DNA of 64,000 nucleotides, taken from assembly GCA_017994815.1 (NCBI GenBank), contig JAGOJY010000013.1, positions 37,962-101,961 of the forward strand, given 5' to 3'. Made by a program: the position numbers and the translations under genes. Positions 36,843 through 46,466 of this stretch are shown here, piece after piece. How positions within the stretch are numbered: position 1 is the stretch's first letter; each line of letters starts with the position of its first letter. This stretch comes from Acidobacteriota bacterium. Lineage in GTDB: Bacteria; Acidobacteriota; Polarisedimenticolia; J045. Under the pieces are notes generated by a model. The model was not told the origin of the DNA and did no database searches. It saw only the letters and a program-made list of their open reading frames with translations.

Positions 36843-38063
36843 ATGTTCAAAGCTCCAATCGCACCGGTTCTCGCGGGGGTGGTGTGCGTGGCCCTCGGCG
36901 GAACCGTCGCCGCGCACGGCGCGACCAGCGTGGTCGCCGCCGACCTGCGGGCGCCGGTGAAGATCGAGGTCACGCCGCTCGGCAACGCGCTCGTCGCCGA
37001 GGCCGGCAACGGTCCCAACACCGGGCGCATCTCGATCGTGGACCTCGCCACCGGCAGCGTGCGCACGCTGATCGACGGGCTGCCGTCCGGGTTCACACCA
37101 CCCGAGGGCGACGCCTCGGGGCCCTCGGGGCTGGCCCTGCGCGGCCGCACGCTCTACATCGCGATCGGCAACGGCGACGCGACGATCGCCAACCCGAACG
37201 GCACCCCGACCGAGCTGCCGAACCCGGCCCCCTCCTCGCCGATCTTCAGCTCGGTGCTGGCGCTGTCGTTCCGCAAGGAAGCCGAGCGGAGGACCTCCGG
37301 GTTCGCGCTCGCGCCCGAGGACCACGCCGCCCTGGCCCGGGGCGAGGAATTGACGCTCCTCGACGCCGAGGGGAACGAGGCCCGCCTGCGCCTCGTGGTC
37401 GACATCGAGGATCACGTCCCGGCGCCGACGCCGGAGGCCCCGGACGCGGTCGTGCCGTCCAACCCGTTCGGCATCGCGTTCGTCGGCCGGTCGCTGTTCG
37501 TGGCCGACGCCAGCCGTGACCTGATCTGGGAGTTCGAGCCGGGCACCCGCGGGCCGAGCGAGCTGGTCGCCTTCCCGCCCGCCCCGAACCCGAGCCCGGT
37601 CGGGCCCCCGGTGATCTCGCCGGTGCCGTCGAGCCTGCGCGAGTTCCAGGGCGGCCTGGTCACCACCCGGCTGACCGGCTTCCCGTTCCCGCAGGGCGCC
37701 GCCGACGCCCGGCGCGTCGATCCCCGGACCGGCGACGACACCGTGCTCGTCGATGGGCTGACCATGGCGATCGACGCCCTGCCGCTCGCGGCCACGCGCC
37801 AGAGGGGCATCCTGTTGGCAACGCTGGAGTTCAGCCTGGACCCCCTGGCGAACGGGCCCGGCCGGCTGCAGCTCGTGGACACCGCGAGCGGGCAGTCGCT
37901 GGTCCTGGCCGAGGACCTCGTCTCCCCGACCTCGCTGGCCCTGGACCGGCGGGGCGGGGGGCTGCTGGTGACCGAGATCTTCACCGGGCGGCTGCTCCGG
38001 GTCACCCCCGGGGACGAGGCCGCCCCGCGGCGGCGGAACCACCCGCGGCGCTGGTTGCGCTGA
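36843..38063 (+). CDS. Secreted ScyD/ScyE-like beta-propeller protein
   Basis: A 406-residue exported protein. A signal peptide (1-27, ending AAHGA) is followed by propeller-type blades: VVAADLRAPVKIEVTPLGNALVAEAG, GPSGLALRGRTLYIAIGNGD, NPFGIAFVGRSLFVADAS and SPTSLALDRRGGGLLVTEIF. This arrangement matches the ScyD/ScyE family, named for cyanobacterial scytonemin genes but widespread elsewhere without that pathway. The function here is unknown. The N-terminal Met at 36843 is preceded by GGAG nine bases upstream. It is divergent from the aldo/keto reductase. Confidence 0.75.
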   Translation: MFKAPIAPVLAGVVCVALGGTVAAHGATSVVAADLRAPVKIEVTPLGNALVAEAGNGPNTGRISIVDLATGSVRTLIDGLPSGFTPPEGDASGPSGLALRGRTLYIAIGNGDATIANPNGTPTELPNPAPSSPIFSSVLALSFRKEAERRTSGFALAPEDHAALARGEELTLLDAEGNEARLRLVVDIEDHVPAPTPEAPDAVVPSNPFGIAFVGRSLFVADASRDLIWEFEPGTRGPSELVAFPPAPNPSPVGPPVISPVPSSLREFQGGLVTTRLTGFPFPQGAADARRVDPRTGDDTVLVDGLTMAIDALPLAATRQRGILLATLEFSLDPLANGPGRLQLVDTASGQSLVLAEDLVSPTSLALDRRGGGLLVTEIFTGRLLRVTPGDEAAPRRRNHPRRWLR

Positions 38064-38124
38064 CACCACGCTGGCCCGGCCCGGCGCTCCCGCCGGCCGG
38101 GCCCCCCCGCGGCGGAACGACGGT

Positions 38125-38154
38125 TTGACACCGGGCTCACGCGGCGAATAGAAT
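38125..38154 (+). promoter_or_regulatory. Strong sigma-70 promoter of the oxidoreductase operon
   Basis: TTGACA (38125-38130), an 18-bp spacer and TAGAAT (38149-38154) precede the ferredoxin ATG by 64 bp. This is the best consensus promoter in the window and suggests high constitutive expression. Confidence 0.75.
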
Positions 38155-38218
38155 TCCCTAGCTAACCCGTAAGACCCCCATCCCATTTGCCGTTTCAACC
38201 CGCCGCTGGAGCCGGGAA

Positions 38219-38458
38219 ATGTCGACAACCCGTGTGGACAGGGGCCGCGTGGAAGTCTGCGCGGACGAGTGCAAAGGGTGTCTGCTGTGCGTGAGCGTCT
38301 GCCCCGCGCACTGCCTCGAGGTGACGGCCGCGCTGAACAAGCAGGGCTACCACCCGGTCGCGTACACGGGTGAAGGCTGCACGGCCTGCGGGTTCTGCTT
38401 CTACGCGTGCCCGGAACCGGGCGCGATCATGGTCTTCAAACTCGTCAAAACGGCGTAG
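38219..38458 (+). CDS. Ferredoxin-like 2x[4Fe-4S] subunit of 2-oxoacid:ferredoxin oxidoreductase
   Basis: A 79-residue delta-type subunit with two ferredoxin motifs, [12 protein letters not shown] and [16 protein letters not shown]. The second keeps CX2CX2CX3C spacing. It would carry electrons from the TPP-dependent core to soluble ferredoxin. It is the first gene of the operon, 12 bp upstream of the alpha subunit, behind a consensus promoter. Gene order delta-alpha-beta/gamma matches KOR/VOR-type operons of anaerobic and facultative bacteria. Confidence 0.92.
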   Translation: MSTTRVDRGRVEVCADECKGCLLCVSVCPAHCLEVTAALNKQGYHPVAYTGEGCTACGFCFYACPEPGAIMVFKLVKTA

Positions 38459-38470
38459 GGGAGGTGCCAG

Positions 38471-39558
38471 ATGCCGCAACCCGCAGGGCTCCCCGCCCGC
38501 AGGGCTCCGATTCTGATCAAGGGCAACGAGGCGATCGTCAAGGGCGCCATCCTCGCGGGGTGCCGCACCTACTTCGGTTACCCGATCACGCCCGCCAGCG
38601 AGATCGCCGAGTGCGCGGCGCGTGACTTCCCGGCGATCGGCGGGGTCTTCATCCAGGCCGAGTCGGAGGTCGCGTCGATCTACATGTGCTACGGCGCCGG
38701 CGGCGCCGGGGTGCGCACGATGACCGGCTCGTCCGGCCCGGGCATCAGCCTGATGCAGGAGGGGCTGTCGTACTGCGCGGGCGCCGAGGTGCCGGTCGTG
38801 GTGGCGACGATCATGCGCGGCGGCCCGGGGCTGGGGAACATCGGCCCGGAGCAGTCGGACTACAACCAGGTCGTGCGCATCGGCGGGCACGGCAACTACC
38901 GCAACCCGGTGCTGGCGCCGGCCAGCGGGCAGGAGATGTGCGACCTGACCATGCTGGCCTTCGAGCTGGCGGACAAGTACCGCACTCCGGTGTTCATCGC
39001 GACGGACGGCTTCACCGGCCAGATGATGGAACCGGTCAGCTTCCCCGACCCGATCCCGCCGCGCGCCGAGCACGACTGGGCGGTGCGTGCCGACGCGGCC
39101 TCGCGCAAGAACCTGATCTCCTCGATCTATCTCGAGCCGGACGAGCTGGAGGAGCACAACCGCAAGCTGCAGCGCAAGTACGCCGAGATCGAGCAGAACG
39201 AGGTGCGCTTCAGCGAGTTCATGGTCGAGGACGCCGAGTACCTGGTGATTGCCTACGGCATCGTCTCGCGCGTCCTGCGCTCGACGGTGCACCTCGCGCG
39301 CGAAGAGGGGATCAAGATCGGCCTGTTGCGGCCGGTCACGCTGTGGCCGTTCCCCAAAAAGCGCATCGCCCAGCTCGCGGGGAAGGTCAAACAGATCATG
39401 ACCTTCGAGTTGTCGAACGGGCAGATGGTCGAGGACGTGCGGCTGGCGGTGGAGGGCCGCGTCCCGGTCGGCTTCTACGGCCGGATGGGTGGCAACGTGC
39501 CCTCGGCCGAGGAGTGCCTCGACGTCATCCGCAAGATGGTCGGGGCCGGAGGTGAGCG

Positions 39559-39562
<4 letters not shown>
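38471..39562 (+). CDS. vorB: 2-oxoacid:ferredoxin oxidoreductase alpha subunit (VorB/KorA type)
   Basis: A 363-residue subunit binding the pyrimidine side of [36 protein letters not shown] is the family N-terminus (split here only by length), with [20 protein letters not shown] and the domain II segment [13 protein letters not shown]. These features match proteins named VorB (3-methyl-2-oxobutanoate) as well as KorA (2-oxoglutarate), and substrate cannot be settled from sequence. GGGGAGGTG precedes the ATG at 38471. The stop overlaps the next gene (ATGA). Confidence 0.92.
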
Positions 39563-41001
<1,439 letters not shown>

Positions 41002-41027
41002 CTCGAGCCGGCATCCGGACCTGGGGG

Positions 41028-41059
41028 GGGCGGGGCGGGTCCCCGCCCTCTCCTTTTTC
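41028..41059 (+). terminator. Rho-independent terminator of the oxidoreductase operon
   Basis: GGGCGGGG (41028-41035) pairs with CCCCGCCC (41041-41048) around CGGGT, and TCTCCTTTTT follows. It lies 26 bp after the beta-gamma stop and is the only classical hairpin plus T-tract found on the plus strand. Confidence 0.75.
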
Positions 41060-41202
41060 GGGAGGCCGTGAGGGCGGCAGCCGACCCGGGACACGCCCCC
41101 GCGACCCCCGCCGGCCAAATCCGGGCCCATCCGAAATCGTCCGGGCCGTCTTGACAGGACGATGACAGAGCACCCTCACGATACGGATCGATTGGAGGTC
41201 CC

Positions 41203-42183
41203 ATGCGATCCAGGATCCTGGGGATCGGGAGCGCGATCCCCGAGCACGTCCTGACCAACGCCGACCTGGAGAAGCGGGTCGACACGTCCGACGAGTGGAT
41301 CCGAACCCGGACCGGCATCTCCGAGCGGCACATCGTGGACGCCGACACGAACACCAGCGACCTCGCGGTGCAGGCCGGGACCGAGGCTATCCAGCGTTCC
41401 GGGCTGAATCCGGAGGAAATCGACGCCCTGATCGTGGCCACGGCCACGCCCGACACCGTGTTCCCCTCGACCGCGATCTGGGCCCAGCCGAGGCTCGGAC
41501 TGCGGACCATCCCGGTCTTCGACATCTCGGCGGCCTGCACCGGCTGGCTCTACGGCTACATCGTGGCCGACGGGCTGATCCAGGGCGGGACCTGCAAGCA
41601 CGTCCTCGTGATCGGGGCCGAGACGCTGACCAAGATCACGAACTGGCAGGACCGCGGCAGCTGCATCCTGTTCGGCGACGGCGCCGGGGCGACGGTGATC
41701 GGGCCCAACGGCGATCCCCTTTCCGGCCTCCTGGCCCACACGTGGGGCGCCGACGGCCGGCTGGCCGAGCTGTTGATGCAGCCCGCCGGCGGCACGCGGA
41801 TGCAGGCCAGCCACGAGACGGTGGACCAGAACCTCCACACGATCCGCATGAACGGCAACGAGGTGTTCAAGTACGCCGTGCGCGCGATGCAGCAGGCCTC
41901 GGAGGAAGTGCTGGCGAAGGCCGGCATGACCGGGGCGGACGTGAAGCTCTTCGTCCCGCACCAGGCGAACATCCGCATCATCACCGCCACCGCGGAGCGC
42001 TGCGGCATGCCGATGGACAAGGTCTGCACGACGATCCGGAAGTACGGCAACAACTCCGCCGCCTCGATCCCGATCGCCCTGGCCGACTGCGAGGCGGAGG
42101 GCCGGCTGACCAAGGGTGACGTCGTGCTCGTCACCGCTTTCGGCGGCGGTTTCACCTGGGGCGCGGCCCTGTTCCGCTACTGA
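41203..42183 (+). CDS. fabH: 3-oxoacyl-ACP synthase III
   Basis: A 326-residue KAS III condensing acyl-CoA with malonyl-ACP to start fatty-acid synthesis. Catalytic Cys112 in DISAACTGW, His in VPHQANIRI and Asn in YGNNSAASIP are all present, as is the C-terminal GGGFTWGAAL. GGAGG lies just upstream of ATG 41203. Its position after a 2-oxoacid:ferredoxin oxidoreductase is suggestive: if that enzyme makes branched acyl-CoA, FabH could use it as a primer for branched fatty acids. That link is inference. The gene stands alone, not in a fab cluster. Confidence 0.95.
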   Translation: MRSRILGIGSAIPEHVLTNADLEKRVDTSDEWIRTRTGISERHIVDADTNTSDLAVQAGTEAIQRSGLNPEEIDALIVATATPDTVFPSTAIWAQPRLGLRTIPVFDISAACTGWLYGYIVADGLIQGGTCKHVLVIGAETLTKITNWQDRGSCILFGDGAGATVIGPNGDPLSGLLAHTWGADGRLAELLMQPAGGTRMQASHETVDQNLHTIRMNGNEVFKYAVRAMQQASEEVLAKAGMTGADVKLFVPHQANIRIITATAERCGMPMDKVCTTIRKYGNNSAASIPIALADCEAEGRLTKGDVVLVTAFGGGFTWGAALFRY

Positions 42184-42261
42184 GCTTCGGCGCGCCGGAA
42201 TCCCGCAACCGGCACCGACATGGTGCGGATGTGCCGAGAACGAATTCAACGCGAGCCGGGG

Positions 42262-43431
42262 TCAGTACAGGAGAAAAGCCTCGCGGCGGGCGGTGAAGTC
42301 CGCCAGCTCGGCCTGCCACGATTCCCGGATCTCCGCTGCCGCGGCGCCGGCTTCGATCGCCGCGCGCCAGCCCGGGCCACCGGCCAATAGGTCGAACGCG
42401 GGCCGGTCGGACACGAACTCGTACGGTTCCCGGCGCCAATCGAAGCGTCCGGGGTCCTGTGCGCGGGCGGCGATGACCAGCGCGAGGCCCGCGACCACCG
42501 GCGGGAAGGCGCGGCGCTCCACGACGTGCACCTGCACGCCCTGGCACTCGAGGCCCGCGTGCTTGTGGAACGCCGGCACGAAGCGGACCGGCCGGAAGCG
42601 CGCTCCCGGCACGTTCGCCGACTCGAGCGCGCGGGCGAGTTCCCGCGCGTCCAGCCACGGCGCGCCGACCAGCTCGAACGGGCGCGTCGTCCCGCGGCCC
42701 TCCGAGAGGTTCGTGCCCTCCACGAGGCACCCTCCGGGGTAGACCGCGGCGGTGTCCAGCGTCGGCATGTTCGGCGAGGGCATCACCCACGGCAGCCCGG
42801 TCTCGTCCCACCACTGCTCGCGCTTCCAGCCGCGCGCCGGGACGACCTCCAGCTCGACGTCGATCCGGCGCTCGGCGGCGGCGAAGCGCGCCAGCTCGCC
42901 GAGGGTCATCCCGTGGCGCACCGGCACCGGCAGCTCGCCGACGAAGGAGTGATACCCGGGCTGGACCAGCCCGCCTTCCAAGCTCACGCCGTCGATCGGG
43001 TCGGGGCGGTCGGCGATCACGACACGCACGCCCGCGCGCGCCGCCGCGGCGAGCGCGCGGATCACCGTCGCGGCGAACGTGTAGTAGCGGGCGCCGACGT
43101 CGGCGAGATCCGCGACGAGCACGTCCACGCCTGCGAAGTGCTCCGGCCGCGGCGTCAGCGAGTCCTCGCTCTCGCCATACAGGCTGACGACCGGCAACTC
43201 GACCAGCGGATCGAGCGTCTCGTCGACGCGCACCATGTCCTGCCGGCCGCTGCCGCCGTGCTCGGGGGCGAACAGCCGCGCGATGCGCGCGCCGGCGTCC
43301 CGCAGCACGGCCGCGGCGTGGCGCAGCGTCCGGTCCACCGACGCCGGGTGCGCGAGCAGCGCCACGCGCGCACCGCGCACCAGCCCCGGCTTCTCCTCGG
43401 CCAGGACCTCGATTCCCGGGCGCACGCTCAT
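42262..43431 (-). CDS. DUF1343 / NamZ-like exo-beta-N-acetylmuramidase
   Basis: A 389-residue protein of the DUF1343 family, for which Bacillus subtilis NamZ is an exo-N-acetylmuramidase in cell-wall recycling. Conserved blocks are ALLAHPASVD, LFAPEHGGSG, VVSLYGES, DLADVGARYYTF, DRPDPIDGVSLEGG, PSPNMPTLDTAAVYPG and EGTNLSEGRGTTRPFE. Family members are often exported, but no signal peptide is visible here. ATG at 43431 overlaps the stop of the metalloprotease gene (ATGA). It is the last gene of a three-gene coupled unit (cvpA, protease, namZ). Confidence 0.88.
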   Translation of the reverse strand: MSVRPGIEVLAEEKPGLVRGARVALLAHPASVDRTLRHAAAVLRDAGARIARLFAPEHGGSGRQDMVRVDETLDPLVELPVVSLYGESEDSLTPRPEHFAGVDVLVADLADVGARYYTFAATVIRALAAAARAGVRVVIADRPDPIDGVSLEGGLVQPGYHSFVGELPVPVRHGMTLGELARFAAAERRIDVELEVVPARGWKREQWWDETGLPWVMPSPNMPTLDTAAVYPGGCLVEGTNLSEGRGTTRPFELVGAPWLDARELARALESANVPGARFRPVRFVPAFHKHAGLECQGVQVHVVERRAFPPVVAGLALVIAARAQDPGRFDWRREPYEFVSDRPAFDLLAGGPGWRAAIEAGAAAAEIRESWQAELADFTARREAFLLY

Positions 43432-44681
43432 CGCAGCTCCGGGAACTCCGGCTCGGGCTCCAGCTGCTCGACCGGGATCTCCGGCTCGGGCGGTATCCCG
43501 GCGCCGGCGAGCATCTCGACATCCACCGTCGCGCCCGAGCGGGCCACCTGCCACGCGGCCCGCCCGTCCAGCGCGTCCAGCTTCGCCGCGCGCAACCACG
43601 CCTCCGCCGTCGCGGCGAACTCGTCGGCCTCGGCGGGCGAGTCCCACGCCGTGCGCAGCACGACGCGCTGCGCGCCCCCCGGCTCCGAGAGCAGCGCCAG
43701 CCGGTCGCCGTCCCAGCCCGCGGCCGCGCTCGCCGCACCTTCCGCGCCGAGGCGCGGCGCGAGCCACAAGCGCAGGCCCGCCTCGCCCAGCTCCATCGCG
43801 CTCTCCACGCGCCAGCCCGGCGCGAGCGCCGGCGGCGCGACGAGCACCGGCTCGTCGCCGGCCCGCTCCGGGTGCAGGAGCTGCTCCGTCGAGTTCGGCG
43901 GGCGCCGCCACAGGAGGTCCACCGCCTTCCAGCCGCCGCGGCGCCACGCCGCGGACACGTGGTCCAGCCCGAGCACGTACGGCTCGACCAGCGACGCCCG
44001 GACCCACGCCGGGGCCCCCGCCAGGCGCGGGTAGCTCGACAGCGTGTCGGCCTCGATCGCGAGCCGCAGCGCGCCGCTCGGCGGCAGTGTCTTCGCGTCG
44101 ATCGTGAGCCCCTGCCGCCGTGCCGCGAGCAGCATCATCGCCAACAGCGCGTCGCCCTCCGCCAACGCGTGGCGCGCGGTCAGCAGATCGTCGCGCGGGC
44201 GCAGGGCGGGGTCGTCGATCAGCCGCGCCAGGTCGAAGTGCTGGTCCGTGAGCGCGTGGTCCAGCTCGTGGGCCAGCACCGCCTCGTCGGCCCACTCCGG
44301 CAGCCCCTTCGTGGCCTCGGCCGGCAGGTCGACGACCGTGAGCTGTCGTGTGCGCGTGTTGTAGTACCCCGCGACCTGTTCCGACAGCAGTTCGAGCAGG
44401 CTCTCCTTCAGCGGGTAGTCCCGCGGCAGAAGTTCCAGCTCGGCCAGCATCGCGGAGCGGGCCGGCGCCTCCGCGTCCGGCAGCATCTCGTCCACGAGCG
44501 CCCGCATCTCCGCGCGCGCCTCGTCCGCCGAGCGCGTCGCGGTCGGCACGGCGCGCAGGAACGGCAGTTCGCGCACGCGGGCCAGCTCCGCCGAGAGCGC
44601 CCCGATGTCGGGCGCGGCGGGCGCGCCGGACACCGCGAGCGTCACGACCAGCGCCGCCGCGAGAAGGGGCCCGCGGCTCAA
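43428..44681 (-). CDS. Exported HELDH metalloprotease-like protein
   Basis: A 417-residue protein with a signal peptide (about 1-21, LLAAALVVTLAVSGAPA) and a HExxH zinc motif, HELDHALTDQHFD (about residue 138). The surrounding EQVAGYYNTRTRQLTVV and downstream ALAEGDALLAMMLL fit the architecture of uncharacterised exported zincins seen in high-GC bacteria. I do not recognise a named family. TTG at 44681 overlaps the TGA of cvpA, and there is no other start before the signal peptide. The stop overlaps namZ. Coupling to cvpA and namZ hints at a role at the cell envelope. Confidence 0.8.
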   Translation of the reverse strand: MSRGPLLAAALVVTLAVSGAPAAPDIGALSAELARVRELPFLRAVPTATRSADEARAEMRALVDEMLPDAEAPARSAMLAELELLPRDYPLKESLLELLSEQVAGYYNTRTRQLTVVDLPAEATKGLPEWADEAVLAHELDHALTDQHFDLARLIDDPALRPRDDLLTARHALAEGDALLAMMLLAARRQGLTIDAKTLPPSGALRLAIEADTLSSYPRLAGAPAWVRASLVEPYVLGLDHVSAAWRRGGWKAVDLLWRRPPNSTEQLLHPERAGDEPVLVAPPALAPGWRVESAMELGEAGLRLWLAPRLGAEGAASAAAGWDGDRLALLSEPGGAQRVVLRTAWDSPAEADEFAATAEAWLRAAKLDALDGRAAWQVARSGATVDVEMLAGAGIPPEPEIPVEQLEPEPEFPELR

Positions 44682-45187
44682 CGTTGGTTCCGCTGGGCGG
44701 CGTGCCGCCGCTCGTGGTACGTGTCGGCCATCGGGGAGGGCAGCACCAGCGCGGCGGCGTCGGCCACGCGCATCGTGACCGCGGCGACGTAGGAACGCTC
44801 CACCGCGGGCGCGCCCACGAACAGCGTCAGCGCCACCAGCATCGCGCCGGCGAACAGCATCGCGCCGGCGAGGGCCACGACGCCGCCGGCGAGGCGGTCG
44901 AGCCAGCCGATCTGGGCGCCGGCGACGAGCTTGCGCGCGAGCCACGCGACGAGCGCCGTCAGGAGCAGGCCCACGACGACGATCGCGACGAACGCGGCCG
45001 CGCGCGCGACCTGCGGCGAGGCGAACACGCCCGCGAAGCTCTCGCTGAGCGTTCCGGCAAAGCGCAGCGCGAGGGCCAGTGTGATCGCGAGCCCGGCGAC
45101 GCCGATGCCGATCCGCACGAGACCCTTGAACAGGCCGTACAGCGCCGCCGCCGCGAACAGCACGCCGAGCACGATGTCGAGCACCAT
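44678..45187 (-). CDS. CvpA-family membrane protein
   Basis: A 169-residue inner-membrane protein with four hydrophobic helices: DIVLGVLFAAAALYGLFKG, GIGVAGLAITLALALRFAG, AAFVAIVVVGLLLTALVAWLA and LAGGVVALAGAMLFAGAML. The GWLDRLAGG motif between helices 3 and 4 is the CvpA signature. CvpA proteins affect colicin V production and envelope stress tolerance; their mechanism is unsettled. A TAGACT box six bases before ATG 45187 suggests a leaderless transcript for the three-gene unit. The stop is embedded in the TTG of the next gene. Confidence 0.9.
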   Translation of the reverse strand: MVLDIVLGVLFAAAALYGLFKGLVRIGIGVAGLAITLALALRFAGTLSESFAGVFASPQVARAAAFVAIVVVGLLLTALVAWLARKLVAGAQIGWLDRLAGGVVALAGAMLFAGAMLVALTLFVGAPAVERSYVAAVTMRVADAAALVLPSPMADTYHERRHAAQRNQR

Positions 45188-45193
45188 GGCGAC

Positions 45194-45199
45194 AGTCTA
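45194..45199 (-). promoter_or_regulatory. -10 box of a leaderless cvpA promoter
   Basis: TAGACT on the minus strand, then six bases, then ATG at 45187. There is no Shine-Dalgarno. No TTGACA-like element stands at the expected -35 distance. Confidence 0.5.
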
Positions 45200-45285
45200 C
45201 CCCGACACCCGCGTCGTTTGCGGGTGCCGCACTGCACTGTCCCGGTTGGTCCGGTCGCTGCTCGGGGTAAATCAACTCGCGACGA

Positions 45286-45322
45286 GAAAACGCGAGGGCG
45301 TCCTTCTCAGGACGCCCTCGCG
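45286..45322 (-). terminator. Rho-independent terminator
   Basis: A perfect 13-bp stem (45291-45303 with 45310-45322, loop TTCTCA) is followed on the minus strand by GTTTTCTCG. It lies 55 bp past the end of the secreted-protein gene at 45378 and separates that unit from cvpA. Confidence 0.75.
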
Positions 45323-45377
45323 CCGTGCCTGCCCGCCCCTCTCTGATCGAGACCGGCCCCCATCTTGTGTCGCCGCG

Positions 45378-46463
45378 TCACATCCTGAGCGTGTACGTGC
45401 TCCCCGGCGGCGTGGTGATGAACAGGAAGATCGGCTGACCTTCCTTGACGTAGTCGAGCTTCTCCGGCTCGGTGCGCAGCGTGACCTCGGCGTTCTGGTC
45501 CACCGTGATCTTGTCCGGCAGGCGCTTGGCGCAGGTGGCGGGCGCCTTGAGCCGGTAGGTGCCGTACGGGATCGCGCCGAAGTTCTTGATCGGGAGCCCG
45601 TTGAGCGTCACGACCGGCCGGCACTTGTCGTCCTGAGCGCCGAACGCGAACGAGAACGAGTTCGGGTTGAGCACGACCGGGTCCGGCACGCCACCCTGGG
45701 TGAGCTGGAACTCGAGCGGGTGGATCGTCGGGTCGGTCGAGCTGACGCGGTAGTAGCCCGGCGGCAGCACGACGCGGAACGTCTCGAGCCCCGACGACGT
45801 GCGCTCGGCGAAACGACCCGCGGCCAGCTGGAACGACGCCTCCGAGAACGGGTCGGTGCGCCCGCCGATCCTCTCCATCTTCAAACTTGCCAGCTGCGAG
45901 GGTGCGTACTCGCGCACGTTGAACCGCGTGACCACACCGGAGGACCAGAACAGTTTCAGGTCCTCGACAAGGTCGCGCGGCGCCGCGGTCTGGTACGCGA
46001 TCTCCATCGCGCCCGGCAGCAGGCCCGGCTTGGCGCTGCGCACCAGGTCTTCCTGCCAGTCCACCGGGTCCATCCCCAACAGCTCGATCACCTCTTCGTA
46101 CTGGACGATCGAGCCCTCGAGGTCGACGCCGCGCGCGTGCAACAGCGACGCCTCGAAGTGCGCCTTGGCGACCGTGTACTTGATGTCGTCCAGTGCTTTC
46201 TGGTCCTTGATGAACAGCTGCGCGGTGGCGTAGCGGTTGTCGAGTTCCTCGACGTACTTCTCGACGTCGTGGATCGCCGAGGTGACCATCTCCTTGGTCA
46301 CGCCGTCGCCCTGCAGCAGCACGTGGTAGCTGACGATCGCGCGGTACAGGTCGGTGACGCGCTCGAGTTCCGAGCCGACGGGGTCGTCGGCGACCTGGGC
46401 GAGCGCGGCGGGAACGAGCGACGCCGCCAGCAGGATCAGGGCCCAACGCACGGGGCGGAACAT
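45378..46463 (-). CDS. Secreted protein of unknown function
   Basis: A 361-residue exported protein with a signal peptide (1-22, ending ALA). The N-terminal half is helical (ELERVTDLYRAIVSYHVLL, EKYVEELDNRYATAQLFIKDQK); the C-terminal half looks like beta-sandwich repeats with RVVLPPGYYRVSS and IPYGTYRLKAP, a PEGA-like pattern of surface-binding domains. I do not recognise a specific family. It is 3 bp downstream of a secreted TPR-like protein and ends at a clear terminator, so the two form an operon, probably with the third secreted gene upstream. Confidence 0.75.
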   Translation of the reverse strand: MFRPVRWALILLAASLVPAALAQVADDPVGSELERVTDLYRAIVSYHVLLQGDGVTKEMVTSAIHDVEKYVEELDNRYATAQLFIKDQKALDDIKYTVAKAHFEASLLHARGVDLEGSIVQYEEVIELLGMDPVDWQEDLVRSAKPGLLPGAMEIAYQTAAPRDLVEDLKLFWSSGVVTRFNVREYAPSQLASLKMERIGGRTDPFSEASFQLAAGRFAERTSSGLETFRVVLPPGYYRVSSTDPTIHPLEFQLTQGGVPDPVVLNPNSFSFAFGAQDDKCRPVVTLNGLPIKNFGAIPYGTYRLKAPATCAKRLPDKITVDQNAEVTLRTEPEKLDYVKEGQPIFLFITTPPGSTYTLRM

Positions 46464-46466
46464 GGC

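Noticed and set aside
41151..41185. TTGACA at 41151 as promoter of fabH
   Set aside because: No good -10 lies 16-18 bp downstream; GATACG at 41180 is 23 bp away. It may be part of a promoter, but I cannot support it.
43428..44295. Extension of the NamZ-like frame upstream to 44295
   Set aside because: It overlaps the metalloprotease gene in another frame and lacks the family's N-terminus, which begins at 43431.
45188..45275. Extension of the exported metalloprotease frame through cvpA up to 45275
   Set aside because: The upstream part is another frame of cvpA; the signal peptide begins at TTG 44681.
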